A stretch of 64,000 bases of DNA from Thermobispora bispora DSM 43833 (lineage in GTDB: Bacteria > Actinomycetota > Actinomycetes > Streptosporangiales > Streptosporangiaceae): contig NC_014165.1 of assembly GCF_000092645.1 (NCBI RefSeq), forward strand, positions 2,294,001-2,358,000, written 5' to 3'. Position numbers and translations under genes: made by a program. Within the stretch, counting starts at the first letter, position 1. The number at the start of each line of letters is the position of its first letter. Positions 1-8,490 of the stretch are shown here, piece after piece. The notes below the pieces were generated by a model, which ran no database searches, was not told where the DNA came from, and saw only the letters and a program-made list of their open reading frames with translations.

Positions 1-1
1 C

Positions 2-685
2 CCGGCGACCCAGGAGGGGCTGAGCGCGATCACCCAGGCCATCTCGGAGGGGATCAGCGTCAACGTCACGCTGATCTTCTCGCTCGAGCGGTACCGCCAG
101 GTCATCGACGCGTGGATGACCGGGCTGGAGCGGGCCGCCGCCGCCGGGTACAACCTCGCCGCCATCGACTCGGTCGCCTCGTTCTTCGTCAGCCGGGTGG
201 ACACCGAGATCGACCGCCGCCTCGAGCAGATCGGCACCCCGGAGGCGCTCGAGCTGCGCGGCAAGGCCGCGGTGGCCAACGCGCGTCTCGCGTACCACGC
301 CTTCGAGGAGGCGATGAACTCCCCGCGGTGGCAGGCGCTGCGCGCGGCCGGCGCCCGCCCACAGCGGCCGCTGTGGGCGTCGACCGGGGTGAAGAACCCC
401 GCCTACCCCGACACGCTCTACGTCGAGCAGCTCGTGACGGCGGGGGTGGTGAACACGATGCCGGAGAAGACCCTGGAGGCGGTCGCGAGCCACGGCAAGA
501 TCTCGGGTGACACGATCCGCCCCTTCTACCAGCACGCCTGGGACGTGATGGCCTCCCTCAAGGAGGCCGGGATCGACTACGACGACGTCGTCCGGGTGCT
601 GGAGGAGGAGGGCGTCGCGAAGTTCGAGGCGTCGTGGACCGAGCTGCTGGAGACGATCGAAGCCGAGCTCAGGAAGGCGGCCTGA
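2..685 (+). CDS. tal: Transaldolase, 5'-truncated by window edge
   Basis: Transaldolase moves a dihydroxyacetone unit between sugar phosphates in the non-oxidative pentose phosphate pathway. The frame is open from base 2 and reads [10 protein letters not shown] then [16 protein letters not shown], the strand that precedes the catalytic core of the actinobacterial form. The Schiff-base lysine is probably that in [15 protein letters not shown] (codon at 392-394). About 227 residues are present, so roughly the first 140 lie outside the window. The ATG at 116 is internal and is not the start. pgi follows after 6 bases, so tal probably leads or joins the pgi-zwf-opcA-pgl operon. Confidence 0.95.
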   Translation, partial: PATQEGLSAITQAISEGISVNVTLIFSLERYRQVIDAWMTGLERAAAAGYNLAAIDSVASFFVSRVDTEIDRRLEQIGTPEALELRGKAAVANARLAYHAFEEAMNSPRWQALRAAGARPQRPLWASTGVKNPAYPDTLYVEQLVTAGVVNTMPEKTLEAVASHGKISGDTIRPFYQHAWDVMASLKEAGIDYDDVVRVLEEEGVAKFEASWTELLETIEAELRKAA

Positions 686-691
686 GGGCAG

Positions 692-2335
692 ATGACCATT
701 GAGGTGAGCCTGGGTGCCTCGGCCGAGGCGGCCCAGGAGGTGAAGGAGAGACTCGTCGCCGAGGGGGTACCGGCCGCGCTCACCGCGGGCGACCCGGCGC
801 TGTGGGGGCCCGACGCCGAGGCCGAGGCGTCGATCCGGCTCGGCTGGCTGAACCTCCACGAGACCAGCCGGGAGCTCCTCCCGCGGCTCACCGAGCTCGC
901 GGAGCGGGTCCGGGCCGGCGGGATCGACACGATCGTGCTCGCCGGGATGGGCGGCTCGTCGCTCGCCCCGGAGGTGATCTGCGCCACCGCCGACGTGCCG
1001 CTCACCGTGCTCGACACCACCGACCCGCACCAGGTGCGGCGCGCGCTCGGCCCCGGTGACGGCTCGGCCGACGTGCTCCGGCGGACGCTCGTGGTGGTGG
1101 CGAGCAAGAGCGGCACCACGATCGAGACCGACAGCCACCGCCGGATCTACGAGAAGGCGTTCGAGAACGCCGGGCTCGACCCGGCCGAGCACATCGTGGT
1201 GGTGACCGACCCGGGCTCGCCGCTCCACCGGCTCGCCGAGGAGTCCCGCTACGAGGTCGTGCTCGCCGACCCGAACGTGGGCGGGCGGTACAGCGCGCTG
1301 AGCGCGTTCGGCCTGGTGCCGAGCGCGCTCGCCGGCGCGGACGTGGCCCGCCTGCTGGACGAGGCGGCGCAGGTGCGGCCGCTGCTCGCCCAGAACGAGG
1401 GCAACCCCGGCCTGGAGCTCGGCGCGCTGCTCGGCGCGGAGGCGCTCCGCGGCCGGGACAAGCTGATCCTGCGCGACGAGCCGTCGGAGATCACCAGCCT
1501 GCCCGACTGGATCGAGCAGCTCATCGCCGAGTCGACCGGCAAGGACGGCAAGGGCATCCTGCCCGTGGTGGGCGCCGACGCCGCGGAGGCGTCCGACCAG
1601 TACCAGGTGACGATCGGCCCGGAGGCCGGGGCGTTCGTCGACGGGCCGCTCGGCGCCCAGTTCCTCGTGTGGGAGTACGCGACGGCGATCGCCGGGCGGG
1701 TGATCGGGATCGACCCGTTCAACCAGCCGAACGTGGCCGAGTCCAAGGAGAACACCGCGCGCCTGCTCAAGGAGGCGGGGGACGGCCCGCTCCCCACCGG
1801 CCGGCCGATCCTCGTCGACGGGCCGGTGGAGGTCTACGGCGACGTGCCCGGCCACCCGAAGGACCTGGCCGACGTGCTGACCTGGCTGCTGAAGTCGCTC
1901 CCGCCCCAGGGGTACCTCGCGATCATGGCCTACCTCGACCGGGAGGCCGCGTTCGACGCGGCCGCCGTCGGGGAGGCCTCGTTCGAGGAGACCGCGGAGG
2001 CCTGGGCGGCGGCCGACATCGCCACGCTCCGCGGGCTGCTCGACCACCGGACCGACCGGCCGGTCACCTTCGGCTGGGGGCCGCGCTTCCTCCACTCCAC
2101 CGGGCAGTACCACAAGGGCGGGCCGCAGAACGGGGTCTTCCTGCAGATCACCGGGGCGGTCACCGACGACATCGAGGTGCCGGGGAAGCCGTACACCCTG
2201 GGCCGGCTGCAGCTCGCCCAGGCGCTGGGCGACCTGCGGGCGCTCACCTCCCGGGGCCGGCCGGCGGTGCGCCTGCACCTGACCGACCGGGTCGCCGGGG
2301 TCCGGCACGTGCTGTCCGCCGCCAAGGAACTCTGA
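692..2335 (+). CDS. pgi: Glucose-6-phosphate isomerase
   Basis: Interconverts glucose 6-phosphate and fructose 6-phosphate in the cytoplasm, linking glycolysis to the pentose phosphate genes around it. The 547-aa product has the SIS-fold signatures AGMGGSSLAPEV (about residue 88), ASKSGTTIET (about 137) and GRYSALSAFGLVP (about 198). The ATG at 692 lies 6 bases after tal, with only a weak AGGGC ribosome site, which suits translation coupled to tal. It is the tal-linked form seen in actinobacteria, where pgi sits between tal and zwf. No other gene on either strand competes here. Confidence 0.95.
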   Translation: MTIEVSLGASAEAAQEVKERLVAEGVPAALTAGDPALWGPDAEAEASIRLGWLNLHETSRELLPRLTELAERVRAGGIDTIVLAGMGGSSLAPEVICATADVPLTVLDTTDPHQVRRALGPGDGSADVLRRTLVVVASKSGTTIETDSHRRIYEKAFENAGLDPAEHIVVVTDPGSPLHRLAEESRYEVVLADPNVGGRYSALSAFGLVPSALAGADVARLLDEAAQVRPLLAQNEGNPGLELGALLGAEALRGRDKLILRDEPSEITSLPDWIEQLIAESTGKDGKGILPVVGADAAEASDQYQVTIGPEAGAFVDGPLGAQFLVWEYATAIAGRVIGIDPFNQPNVAESKENTARLLKEAGDGPLPTGRPILVDGPVEVYGDVPGHPKDLADVLTWLLKSLPPQGYLAIMAYLDREAAFDAAAVGEASFEETAEAWAAADIATLRGLLDHRTDRPVTFGWGPRFLHSTGQYHKGGPQNGVFLQITGAVTDDIEVPGKPYTLGRLQLAQALGDLRALTSRGRPAVRLHLTDRVAGVRHVLSAAKEL

Positions 2336-2383
2336 CCGATCCGGGTGCCCTGCGGTGCCACACGGGATCGCAAAGGAGGATCC

Positions 2384-3973
2384 ATGACGGAGCAGGACCA
2401 TCCGGAAGGCGGCGACGCCACGACGCCGAAGGCCACCGCCGCACGGCAGACCTACTCCGGCAACCCGCTGCGGGACCCGCGGGACAAGCGGCTGCCGCGC
2501 GTCTCCGGTCCCTGTGTGCTCGTGCTGTTCGGGGTGACCGGGGACCTCGCGCGCCGGAAGCTGCTGCCCGCGATCTACGACCTGGGGAACCGGGGGCTGC
2601 TGCCCCCGGGCTTCTCCCTGGTCGGGTTCGCCCGGCGGGACTGGGCGCACGAGGACTTCGCGCAGATCGCCCACGACGCGGTGAAGCAGCACGCGCGCAC
2701 CCCGTTCCGTGAGGAGGTGTGGGCCCAGCTCAGCGAGGGGTTCCGCTTCTGCCCGGGTGAGCTCCACGACGACCACGCCTTCGACCGGCTCACCGCGCTG
2801 CTCACCGAGCTCGACCAGACCCGGGGCACGGGCGGCAACTACGCGTTCTACCTCGCGGTGCCGCCGAAGCTGTTCGCCCCGGTGATCCGGCAGCTCAAGC
2901 GCACCCGGCTCGCCCACGCGCCGCGCGGCGCGTGGCGGCGGGTCGTGGTCGAGAAGCCCTTCGGGCGCGACCTGAAGACCGCCCGCGAGCTGAACGCGCT
3001 GATCAACACGGTCTTCCCCGAGGAGTGCGTGTTCCGGATCGACCACTACCTGGGCAAGGAGACCGTCCAGAACATCCTCGCGCTCCGGTTCGCCAACACG
3101 CTCTACGAGCCGATCTGGAACCGCGGCTACGTGGACCACGTCCAGATCACCATGGCCGAGGACATCGGCGTGGGCGGCCGGGCCGGGTACTACGACGGCA
3201 TCGGCGCCGCCCGGGACGTGCTCCAGAACCACCTGCTCCAGCTCCTGGCGCTGGTCGCCATGGAGGACCCGGGGAACTTCGACGCCGACTCGCTGCGCCG
3301 GGAGAAGGAGAAGGTGCTCAGCGCGGTCCAGCTCCCCGCGGACCTGGCCACCGGCACCGCGCGGGGCCAGTACACCCGGGGGTGGCAGGGCGGCGAGCCG
3401 GTGGTCGGCTACCTGGAGGAGGACGGCATCCCGCCGGACTCCACCACCGAGACCTACGCGGCCGTCCGGCTGGAGATCGCGAACCGCCGGTGGGCGGGCG
3501 TGCCGTTCTACCTGCGGACCGGCAAGCGGCTCACCCGCCGGATGACCGAGGTGGCGATCGTCTTCCAGCGCGCCCCGCACCTGCCGTTCAGCAAGACCGA
3601 CACCGAGATCCTCGGCCAGAACGCGCTGGTCATCCGGGTGCAGCCGGACGAGGGTATCACGGTGCGGTTCGGCTCCAAGGTGCCGGGGACGGCCATGGAG
3701 GTGCGGGACGTCAGCATGGACTTCGCCTACGGCGAGTCCTTCCTGGAGTCCTCGCCGGAGGCGTACGAGCGGCTGCTGCTGGACGTGCTCATCGGGGACC
3801 CGCCGCTCTTCCCGCACCAGCGGGAGGTCGAGCTCTCGTGGATGATCCTCGATCCGATCGAGGAGTACTGGGCCACCTGCGGCAGACCTGAGGGGTACCC
3901 GGCGGGCACCTGGGGGCCGCCGTCGGCCGACGCGATGCTCGCGAGGGACGGACGCGCCTGGAGGCGGCTGTGA
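2384..3973 (+). CDS. zwf: Glucose-6-phosphate 1-dehydrogenase
   Basis: Oxidises glucose 6-phosphate to 6-phosphogluconolactone and makes NADPH, the entry step of the oxidative pentose phosphate pathway. The 529-aa product has the nucleotide-binding motif VLFGVTGDLARRKLLPA near residue 45 and the active-site signature RIDHYLGKETVQN near 215, which holds the substrate lysine and histidine. The ATG at 2384 is chosen over an upstream in-frame start because AAAGGAGGA (2372-2380) sits just before it. The stop overlaps the GTG of opcA by 4 bases. The 30-odd residues before the core are a family-typical variable tail. Confidence 0.96.
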   Translation: MTEQDHPEGGDATTPKATAARQTYSGNPLRDPRDKRLPRVSGPCVLVLFGVTGDLARRKLLPAIYDLGNRGLLPPGFSLVGFARRDWAHEDFAQIAHDAVKQHARTPFREEVWAQLSEGFRFCPGELHDDHAFDRLTALLTELDQTRGTGGNYAFYLAVPPKLFAPVIRQLKRTRLAHAPRGAWRRVVVEKPFGRDLKTARELNALINTVFPEECVFRIDHYLGKETVQNILALRFANTLYEPIWNRGYVDHVQITMAEDIGVGGRAGYYDGIGAARDVLQNHLLQLLALVAMEDPGNFDADSLRREKEKVLSAVQLPADLATGTARGQYTRGWQGGEPVVGYLEEDGIPPDSTTETYAAVRLEIANRRWAGVPFYLRTGKRLTRRMTEVAIVFQRAPHLPFSKTDTEILGQNALVIRVQPDEGITVRFGSKVPGTAMEVRDVSMDFAYGESFLESSPEAYERLLLDVLIGDPPLFPHQREVELSWMILDPIEEYWATCGRPEGYPAGTWGPPSADAMLARDGRAWRRL

Positions 3974-4878
3974 CGATCTTCACCCTGTCCGACACGACCG
4001 CGTCGAAGATCTCCTCGACCCTCACCATGCTGCGGCACCAGCTCGGCGCGCCCGCGATCGGCATGGTGCTCACCCTGGTGGTCGTGGTCGACGAGGCCGG
4101 CCAGTACGACGCGACGCGGGCCGCCACCGAGGCGGCTCGGGAGCATCCCTCGCGGATCCTCGTGCTCATCAATCGCGATCCGGACGAGCCGAACCGGCTC
4201 GACGCCGAGGTCCGGGTGGGCGAGAGCGCGCCGGGCGAGGTGGTGCTGCTCCGCCTGTACGGCGAGCTGACCGCGCACGCCGACTCGGTGATCATGCCGT
4301 TGCTCCTCACGGACACCCCGGTGGTCGCCTGGTGGCCGGGCCGGTGCCCCACGGTGCCGGTGAAGGATCCGATCGGCCGGCTGGCCGACCGCCGGATCAC
4401 GGACGCCCGGGCGGCGCCGGACCCGATCGCGGCGATCCGGGGCCGGGCCGCCACCTACGCGCCCGGCGACACCGACCTGGCGTGGACCAGGATCACGGTG
4501 TGGCGCAGCCTGCTCGCCGCCTGCTTCGACGAGCCGGTCGGCCGGGTGGAGCGGGGCGTGGTCGAGGGGGCGGCCGGGAACCCGAGCGCGCCGCTGCTCG
4601 CCGCGTGGCTGTCGGAGCGGCTGGACGTGCCGGTCGAGGTGGCCGATTCGCCGGGCCCCGGGCTCACCGGGGTGACCCTCGACCTCGTGGGCGGGGAGCG
4701 GCTCACGCTGACCCGGACCGACGGCCGCATGGCGACCCTGACCCTGCCCGGCCAGCCCGGCCGGCGGGTCGCCCTCGCCCGGCGGTCCACCACGGACCTG
4801 CTCGACGAGGAGCTGCGCCGGCTCGACCCGGACGACATCTACGCTGCCGCGATCCGCAACCTCGCCCGCACGTCCTGA
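3970..4878 (+). CDS. opcA: Glucose-6-phosphate dehydrogenase assembly protein OpcA
   Basis: OpcA is needed for full activity or assembly of glucose-6-phosphate dehydrogenase in actinobacteria and cyanobacteria. The 302-aa product matches the family in length and in pieces such as TLVVVVDEAGQYD and DTPVVAWWPGRCP. It starts with GTG inside the last codons of zwf (GTGA overlap), so the two are translationally coupled, which fits partners made together. pgl begins 54 bases later. The protein has no recognisable catalytic motif; the function rests on family and position. Confidence 0.93.
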   Translation: MTIFTLSDTTASKISSTLTMLRHQLGAPAIGMVLTLVVVVDEAGQYDATRAATEAAREHPSRILVLINRDPDEPNRLDAEVRVGESAPGEVVLLRLYGELTAHADSVIMPLLLTDTPVVAWWPGRCPTVPVKDPIGRLADRRITDARAAPDPIAAIRGRAATYAPGDTDLAWTRITVWRSLLAACFDEPVGRVERGVVEGAAGNPSAPLLAAWLSERLDVPVEVADSPGPGLTGVTLDLVGGERLTLTRTDGRMATLTLPGQPGRRVALARRSTTDLLDEELRRLDPDDIYAAAIRNLARTS

Positions 4879-4932
4879 CCCCCGGCCCCGCCGCCGGACC
4901 GTCCGGCGAGGGCTGACCGTAAGGAGCAGACC

Positions 4933-5709
4933 GTGAGCGTTCCCACCGTCATCGTGCACCGCGACGCCGAGGTGCTCGCGCAGGCCGTCGCCGCCCGGCT
5001 GATCACCCGGCTGGTCGACACGCAGGCCGCCCGGGGCTCGGCCCACCTGGTGCTCACCGGCGGCGGGATCGGCATCGCGACGCTCGCCGCGCTCGCCGCC
5101 ACGCCCGCCCGGGACGCGATCGACTGGCGGTCGCTCGACATCTGGTGGGGGGACGAGCGGTTCCGGCCGTCCGGCGACCCCGAGCGGAACGAGACCGGGG
5201 CGCGGGAGGCGCTCCTCGACCACGTGGACGTCGACCCGGGCCGGGTGCACCCGATGCCGGGCTCCGACTCGGGGCTCACCCCGGAGGAGGCGGCGGAGGC
5301 GTACGCGGCCGAGCTGGCCGCGGCGGCCCGGCCCGAGGACCACGGCCCGGTGCCCTCGTTCGACGTGCTGCTGCTCGGGATCGGGCCCGACGCCCACGTC
5401 GCCTCGCTCTTCCCCGGCCAGCCCGCCGTGTACGAGGAGGACCGGCCGGTGGTCGCGGTGCACGGGGCGCCGAAGCCGCCCCCGACCCGGCTCTCCCTCA
5501 CCTTCCCCGCCATCCAGGCGGCCCGGGAGGTGTGGGTGATCGCGGCCGGGGCGGAGAAGGCGCAGGCCGTGTGGCTCGCCCTCTCCGGGGCCGGGCCGTA
5601 CCAGGTGCCGGCGGCCGCGGCGCGGGGGCGGCAGCGGACGATGTTCCTGCTCGACCGGGCGGCGGCGGCGAAGATCCCGCCGTCCCTCGGTCGCATCGCC
5701 TCCCCGTGA
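4933..5709 (+). CDS. pgl: 6-phosphogluconolactonase
   Basis: Hydrolyses 6-phosphogluconolactone, the product of the zwf enzyme, to 6-phosphogluconate. The 258-aa DevB/SOL-type product shows VLTGGGIGIATLAAL near residue 40, WWGDERFRPSGDPERN near 75, and the LLGIGPDAHVASLFPG signature near 150. The GTG at 4933 follows AAGGAGCAGACC, a good ribosome site. It is the last gene of the pentose phosphate operon; the next gene is convergent, about 100 bases away. I saw no strong hairpin in that 100-base gap. Confidence 0.95.
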   Translation: MSVPTVIVHRDAEVLAQAVAARLITRLVDTQAARGSAHLVLTGGGIGIATLAALAATPARDAIDWRSLDIWWGDERFRPSGDPERNETGAREALLDHVDVDPGRVHPMPGSDSGLTPEEAAEAYAAELAAAARPEDHGPVPSFDVLLLGIGPDAHVASLFPGQPAVYEEDRPVVAVHGAPKPPPTRLSLTFPAIQAAREVWVIAAGAEKAQAVWLALSGAGPYQVPAAAARGRQRTMFLLDRAAAAKIPPSLGRIASP

Positions 5710-5812
5710 CCCCGCGGCGCGGGCCGCAGCCCGGGTACGGCTCCGGCCCCGGACCCGAGGAGGAGGGGGACGGTCCGCGGGTCGATCCGGAAGCGGCGGA
5801 GCCGGCCGTGGG

Positions 5813-6850
5813 CTAGGAGGCCATCGCCATCACCCCGACCGGGATCCGCGCCTCGAGCATCCGAGGGTCCTCGGTGGGCATCGGCGTGGCCCCGAGCGAG
5901 CCGAGCAACCGGCGCATCCGGACGTTCTCGGCGAGCAGGGTGACCCGTACCTCGGCGAGCCCGAGGTCGCCGGCCTGCCGCAGCAGGATCCGGGCGAGGA
6001 TGCCGCCGAGCCCTTTGCCCTGCCAGCGGTCCTCGACGAGGAGGGACATCTCCGCGATGCCCGGGGCGGGGGTGAACATCAGGCTCGCCAGGGCCACCAC
6101 CTGGCCGTCCCGGCCGGCCACGAACGACCTGCCGCGGTCGCGGTCGCAGAGCCGGTCGAACATGTCCGGCGGGAGCTGCGGGAGCGAGGTGAAGTACCTC
6201 AGCCGGCGCGTCTCCGGGGAGCAGCGTTCGTGCAGGTCGCGAAGGGACTCCCGGTAGTGCTCGGTGAGCGGCCGGACCACGACCTCGGCGCCGTCGGCGA
6301 GCCGCACCGGCTCGCCCACGGTGGCGGGCTCCCGGGGCGGCTGCACCAGGCGGGCGAGGGCCGCCGCGCGGGCGGCCTCGGCGAGCGTGAACGGCAGGCG
6401 GGTGCGGCGGATCCGGACCGCCCGGCGGGGCGCCACGGGCACCACGAGCAGCGTGGGGTCGGGCAGCTCTCCGGCCAGGTCGCCGGCGGACGAGCCGTAC
6501 ACCCAGCGTGCGTCGTCCGCGCGCAGCAGCTCGGCGAGCACCTCGGGCAGCCGCCAGGGCGCGGCGGTGAGCCGCGCGGCGAGCAGCAGGGCGCGCGTCG
6601 GCTCGTCGGTGAGCTCGCGGGCGGTGGCGGGCACGATCCGCACCCCGCGCCCTCCGGCCGCCTCCAGGGCGGCCCGGATCGCCTCGGGTGACGCGGGGAC
6701 GTCCGCCAGGAACTCGTCCACCGTGCCGTCAGCGTCGCTCTGCACCGACAGCCCCAGGATGTTGCCGCCCTTCTCCGCGAGTGCCGCGGCGATGGACGCC
6801 AGCCGTCCCGGCCGTTCGTCCACCGTCGTTCTGATCCGGTAGAACCCCAT
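5813..6850 (-). CDS. ACT-domain GNAT N-acetyltransferase
   Basis: A 345-aa protein with an N-terminal ACT domain (residues 1 to about 85, opening [19 protein letters not shown]) and a C-terminal GNAT domain (about 205-340) with the acetyl-CoA loop QGKGLGG. ACT domains bind small ligands, often amino acids, and GNAT domains transfer acetyl groups. Actinobacterial GNAT/ACT proteins are known protein lysine acetyltransferases controlled by amino acids, so an amino-acid-gated acetyltransferase is a fair guess; the substrate is not visible. The ATG at 6850 is chosen because GGGAGGAGC precedes it and the residues upstream are low complexity. It is divergent from the oxidase gene at 7048. Confidence 0.8.
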   Translation of the reverse strand: MGFYRIRTTVDERPGRLASIAAALAEKGGNILGLSVQSDADGTVDEFLADVPASPEAIRAALEAAGGRGVRIVPATARELTDEPTRALLLAARLTAAPWRLPEVLAELLRADDARWVYGSSAGDLAGELPDPTLLVVPVAPRRAVRIRRTRLPFTLAEAARAAALARLVQPPREPATVGEPVRLADGAEVVVRPLTEHYRESLRDLHERCSPETRRLRYFTSLPQLPPDMFDRLCDRDRGRSFVAGRDGQVVALASLMFTPAPGIAEMSLLVEDRWQGKGLGGILARILLRQAGDLGLAEVRVTLLAENVRMRRLLGSLGATPMPTEDPRMLEARIPVGVMAMAS

Positions 6851-6993
6851 CGGCAGCTCCTCCCCTCTCCCTGGTCCCCCCACAGTCTCGCCGGGCGCCG
6901 TTACACCACGGCTACACGGAGATGAGCCACCCGTTTCCGTTCCCACAGCGGCCGAAAACAGCCGGGCATCCGCACAAGTACCGGAACTATGCC

Positions 6994-7004
6994 ACGATTT
7001 TCGT
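6994..7004. promoter_or_regulatory. Inverted repeat in divergent promoter region
   Basis: The perfect dyad ACGA-TTT-TCGT lies between the ACT-GNAT gene and the oxidase gene. It is flanked by CTAT (6988-6991) and ATAG (7011-7014), which extends the symmetry. It sits about 45 bases before the oxidase ATG, where a repressor could act. I do not recognise the regulator. Confidence 0.35.
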
Positions 7005-7047
7005 CGCAGGATAGCGAGATCGTCACTGATATAGCAGGATTGGCGCC

Positions 7048-8445
7048 ATGACTGCTCCGCTGTCGCCGGATTTCGTCAACGGTGAGGTGTCGTTCTGGTA
7101 CCGCTCGATCGGGGTGCCCGAGCCGGGCGGCCCGCTCGACGGGAACCTGGAGGCCGACGTCGCCATCGTCGGCGCCGGGTACACCGGGCTGTGGACCGCC
7201 TACTACCTCAAGAAGGCGCAGCCGTCCCTCCGGATCGCCGTCCTGGAGAAGGAGTTCGCCGGGTTCGGCGCGTCGGGCCGCAACGGCGGCTGGCTGACCG
7301 GGGCGCTCGCCGGATCGCCGGAGCGCTACGCGAAGACCCACGGCGCCGACGCCGTCCGGCGGCTCCAGCGGGCGATGTTCGCGGCCATCGACGAGGTGAT
7401 CAAGGTGGCCGCGGCGGAGGGCATCGACGCCGACATCGTCAAGGGCGGGGAGCTCACGGTCGCGCGCTCCGCCGCCCAGGCGGCCCGGCTGCACGAGTCG
7501 CTCGCCGCCCAGCGGCGGTGGGGGTGGACCGAGGAGGACGTCCGCCTGCTCTCCACCGGGGAGCTCGACTCCCGGATCCGGGTCAACGGCGCCGTGGCCG
7601 CGACCTGGACCCCGCACTGCGCCCGGATCCAGCCGGCCAAGCTCGTCCGCGGGCTCGCCGAGGCCGTGCGGCGCCTCGGCGTGGAGATCTACGAGCGGAC
7701 CCCGGTCACCGAGATCGCCCCCGGCCGGGCGGTCACCCCGCGCGGCACGGTGCGGGCCGGCTACGTGCTCCGCTGCACCGAGGGGTTCACCGCCCGCATC
7801 CCCGGGTACCGCCGGGCCTGGCTGCCGCTGAACAGCTCCATGATCGTCACCGAGCCGCTGCCGGACGACGTCTGGGCGGAGATCGGCTGGGACGGCCAGG
7901 AGCTCCTCGGCGACATGGCCCACTACTACATCTACGCGCAGCGCACCGCCGACGGCCGGATCGCGTTCGGCGGGCGCGGCAAGCCGTACCTCTACGGGTC
8001 GCGGATCGATGCCCGGGGCCACACCCCCGCCTGGACCATCGGTGCGCTGTGGGAGCTGCTCACCGCGTTCTTCCCCGCCGTCGCCCGGTTCCGGGTGGAC
8101 CACGCCTGGTCCGGGGTGCTCGGCGTGCCCCGCGACTGGTGCTCGACCGTCCACGTGGACCGGGCCACCGGGCTCGGCTGGGCCGGCGGCTACACCGGCC
8201 ACGGGGTGACCACCTCCAACCTGGCCGGCCGTACCCTGTGCGACCTGGTGCTCGGCCGGGAGACCGAGCTCACCGGCCTGCCCTGGGTGGGGCGCCGGGT
8301 GCGCGCGTGGGAGCCCGAGCCGCTGCGGTGGCTCGGCGTCCACTCCATGTACCGCCTCTACCGGCTGGCCGACGCCCGGGAGAGCGCGGGGCTGGCCCGC
8401 ACCTCCGTGCTCGCCAAGATCGCCGACCTCATCACCGGCCACTGA
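7048..8445 (+). CDS. FAD-dependent amine/amino-acid oxidoreductase (DAO family)
   Basis: A 465-aa flavoprotein of the glycine/D-amino acid oxidase superfamily. The Rossmann FAD motif VAIVGAGYTGLWTAYYL lies near residue 35, followed by GASGRNGGWLTGALAGSPERY near 75, a block typical of gamma-glutamylputrescine oxidase (PuuB/OrdL)-like enzymes. The C-terminal part contains GGYTGHGVTTSNLAGR, the second flavin-contact motif. An AGGA ribosome site precedes the ATG. The amidohydrolase gene starts 45 bases downstream, so the pair is probably one transcript for catabolism of an amine or N-acyl amine. The true substrate cannot be told from sequence. Confidence 0.82.
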   Translation: MTAPLSPDFVNGEVSFWYRSIGVPEPGGPLDGNLEADVAIVGAGYTGLWTAYYLKKAQPSLRIAVLEKEFAGFGASGRNGGWLTGALAGSPERYAKTHGADAVRRLQRAMFAAIDEVIKVAAAEGIDADIVKGGELTVARSAAQAARLHESLAAQRRWGWTEEDVRLLSTGELDSRIRVNGAVAATWTPHCARIQPAKLVRGLAEAVRRLGVEIYERTPVTEIAPGRAVTPRGTVRAGYVLRCTEGFTARIPGYRRAWLPLNSSMIVTEPLPDDVWAEIGWDGQELLGDMAHYYIYAQRTADGRIAFGGRGKPYLYGSRIDARGHTPAWTIGALWELLTAFFPAVARFRVDHAWSGVLGVPRDWCSTVHVDRATGLGWAGGYTGHGVTTSNLAGRTLCDLVLGRETELTGLPWVGRRVRAWEPEPLRWLGVHSMYRLYRLADARESAGLARTSVLAKIADLITGH

Positions 8446-8490
8446 GCCCGCCGCGCAGCCCCGCAGTGCAGACCCGAAGAGAGGAGAGCC

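Noticed and set aside
3727-5463. 578-aa minus-strand ORF across zwf-opcA-pgl
   Set aside because: Shadow of three well-identified plus-strand genes; composition is His/Arg/Gly/Pro-rich with no domain.
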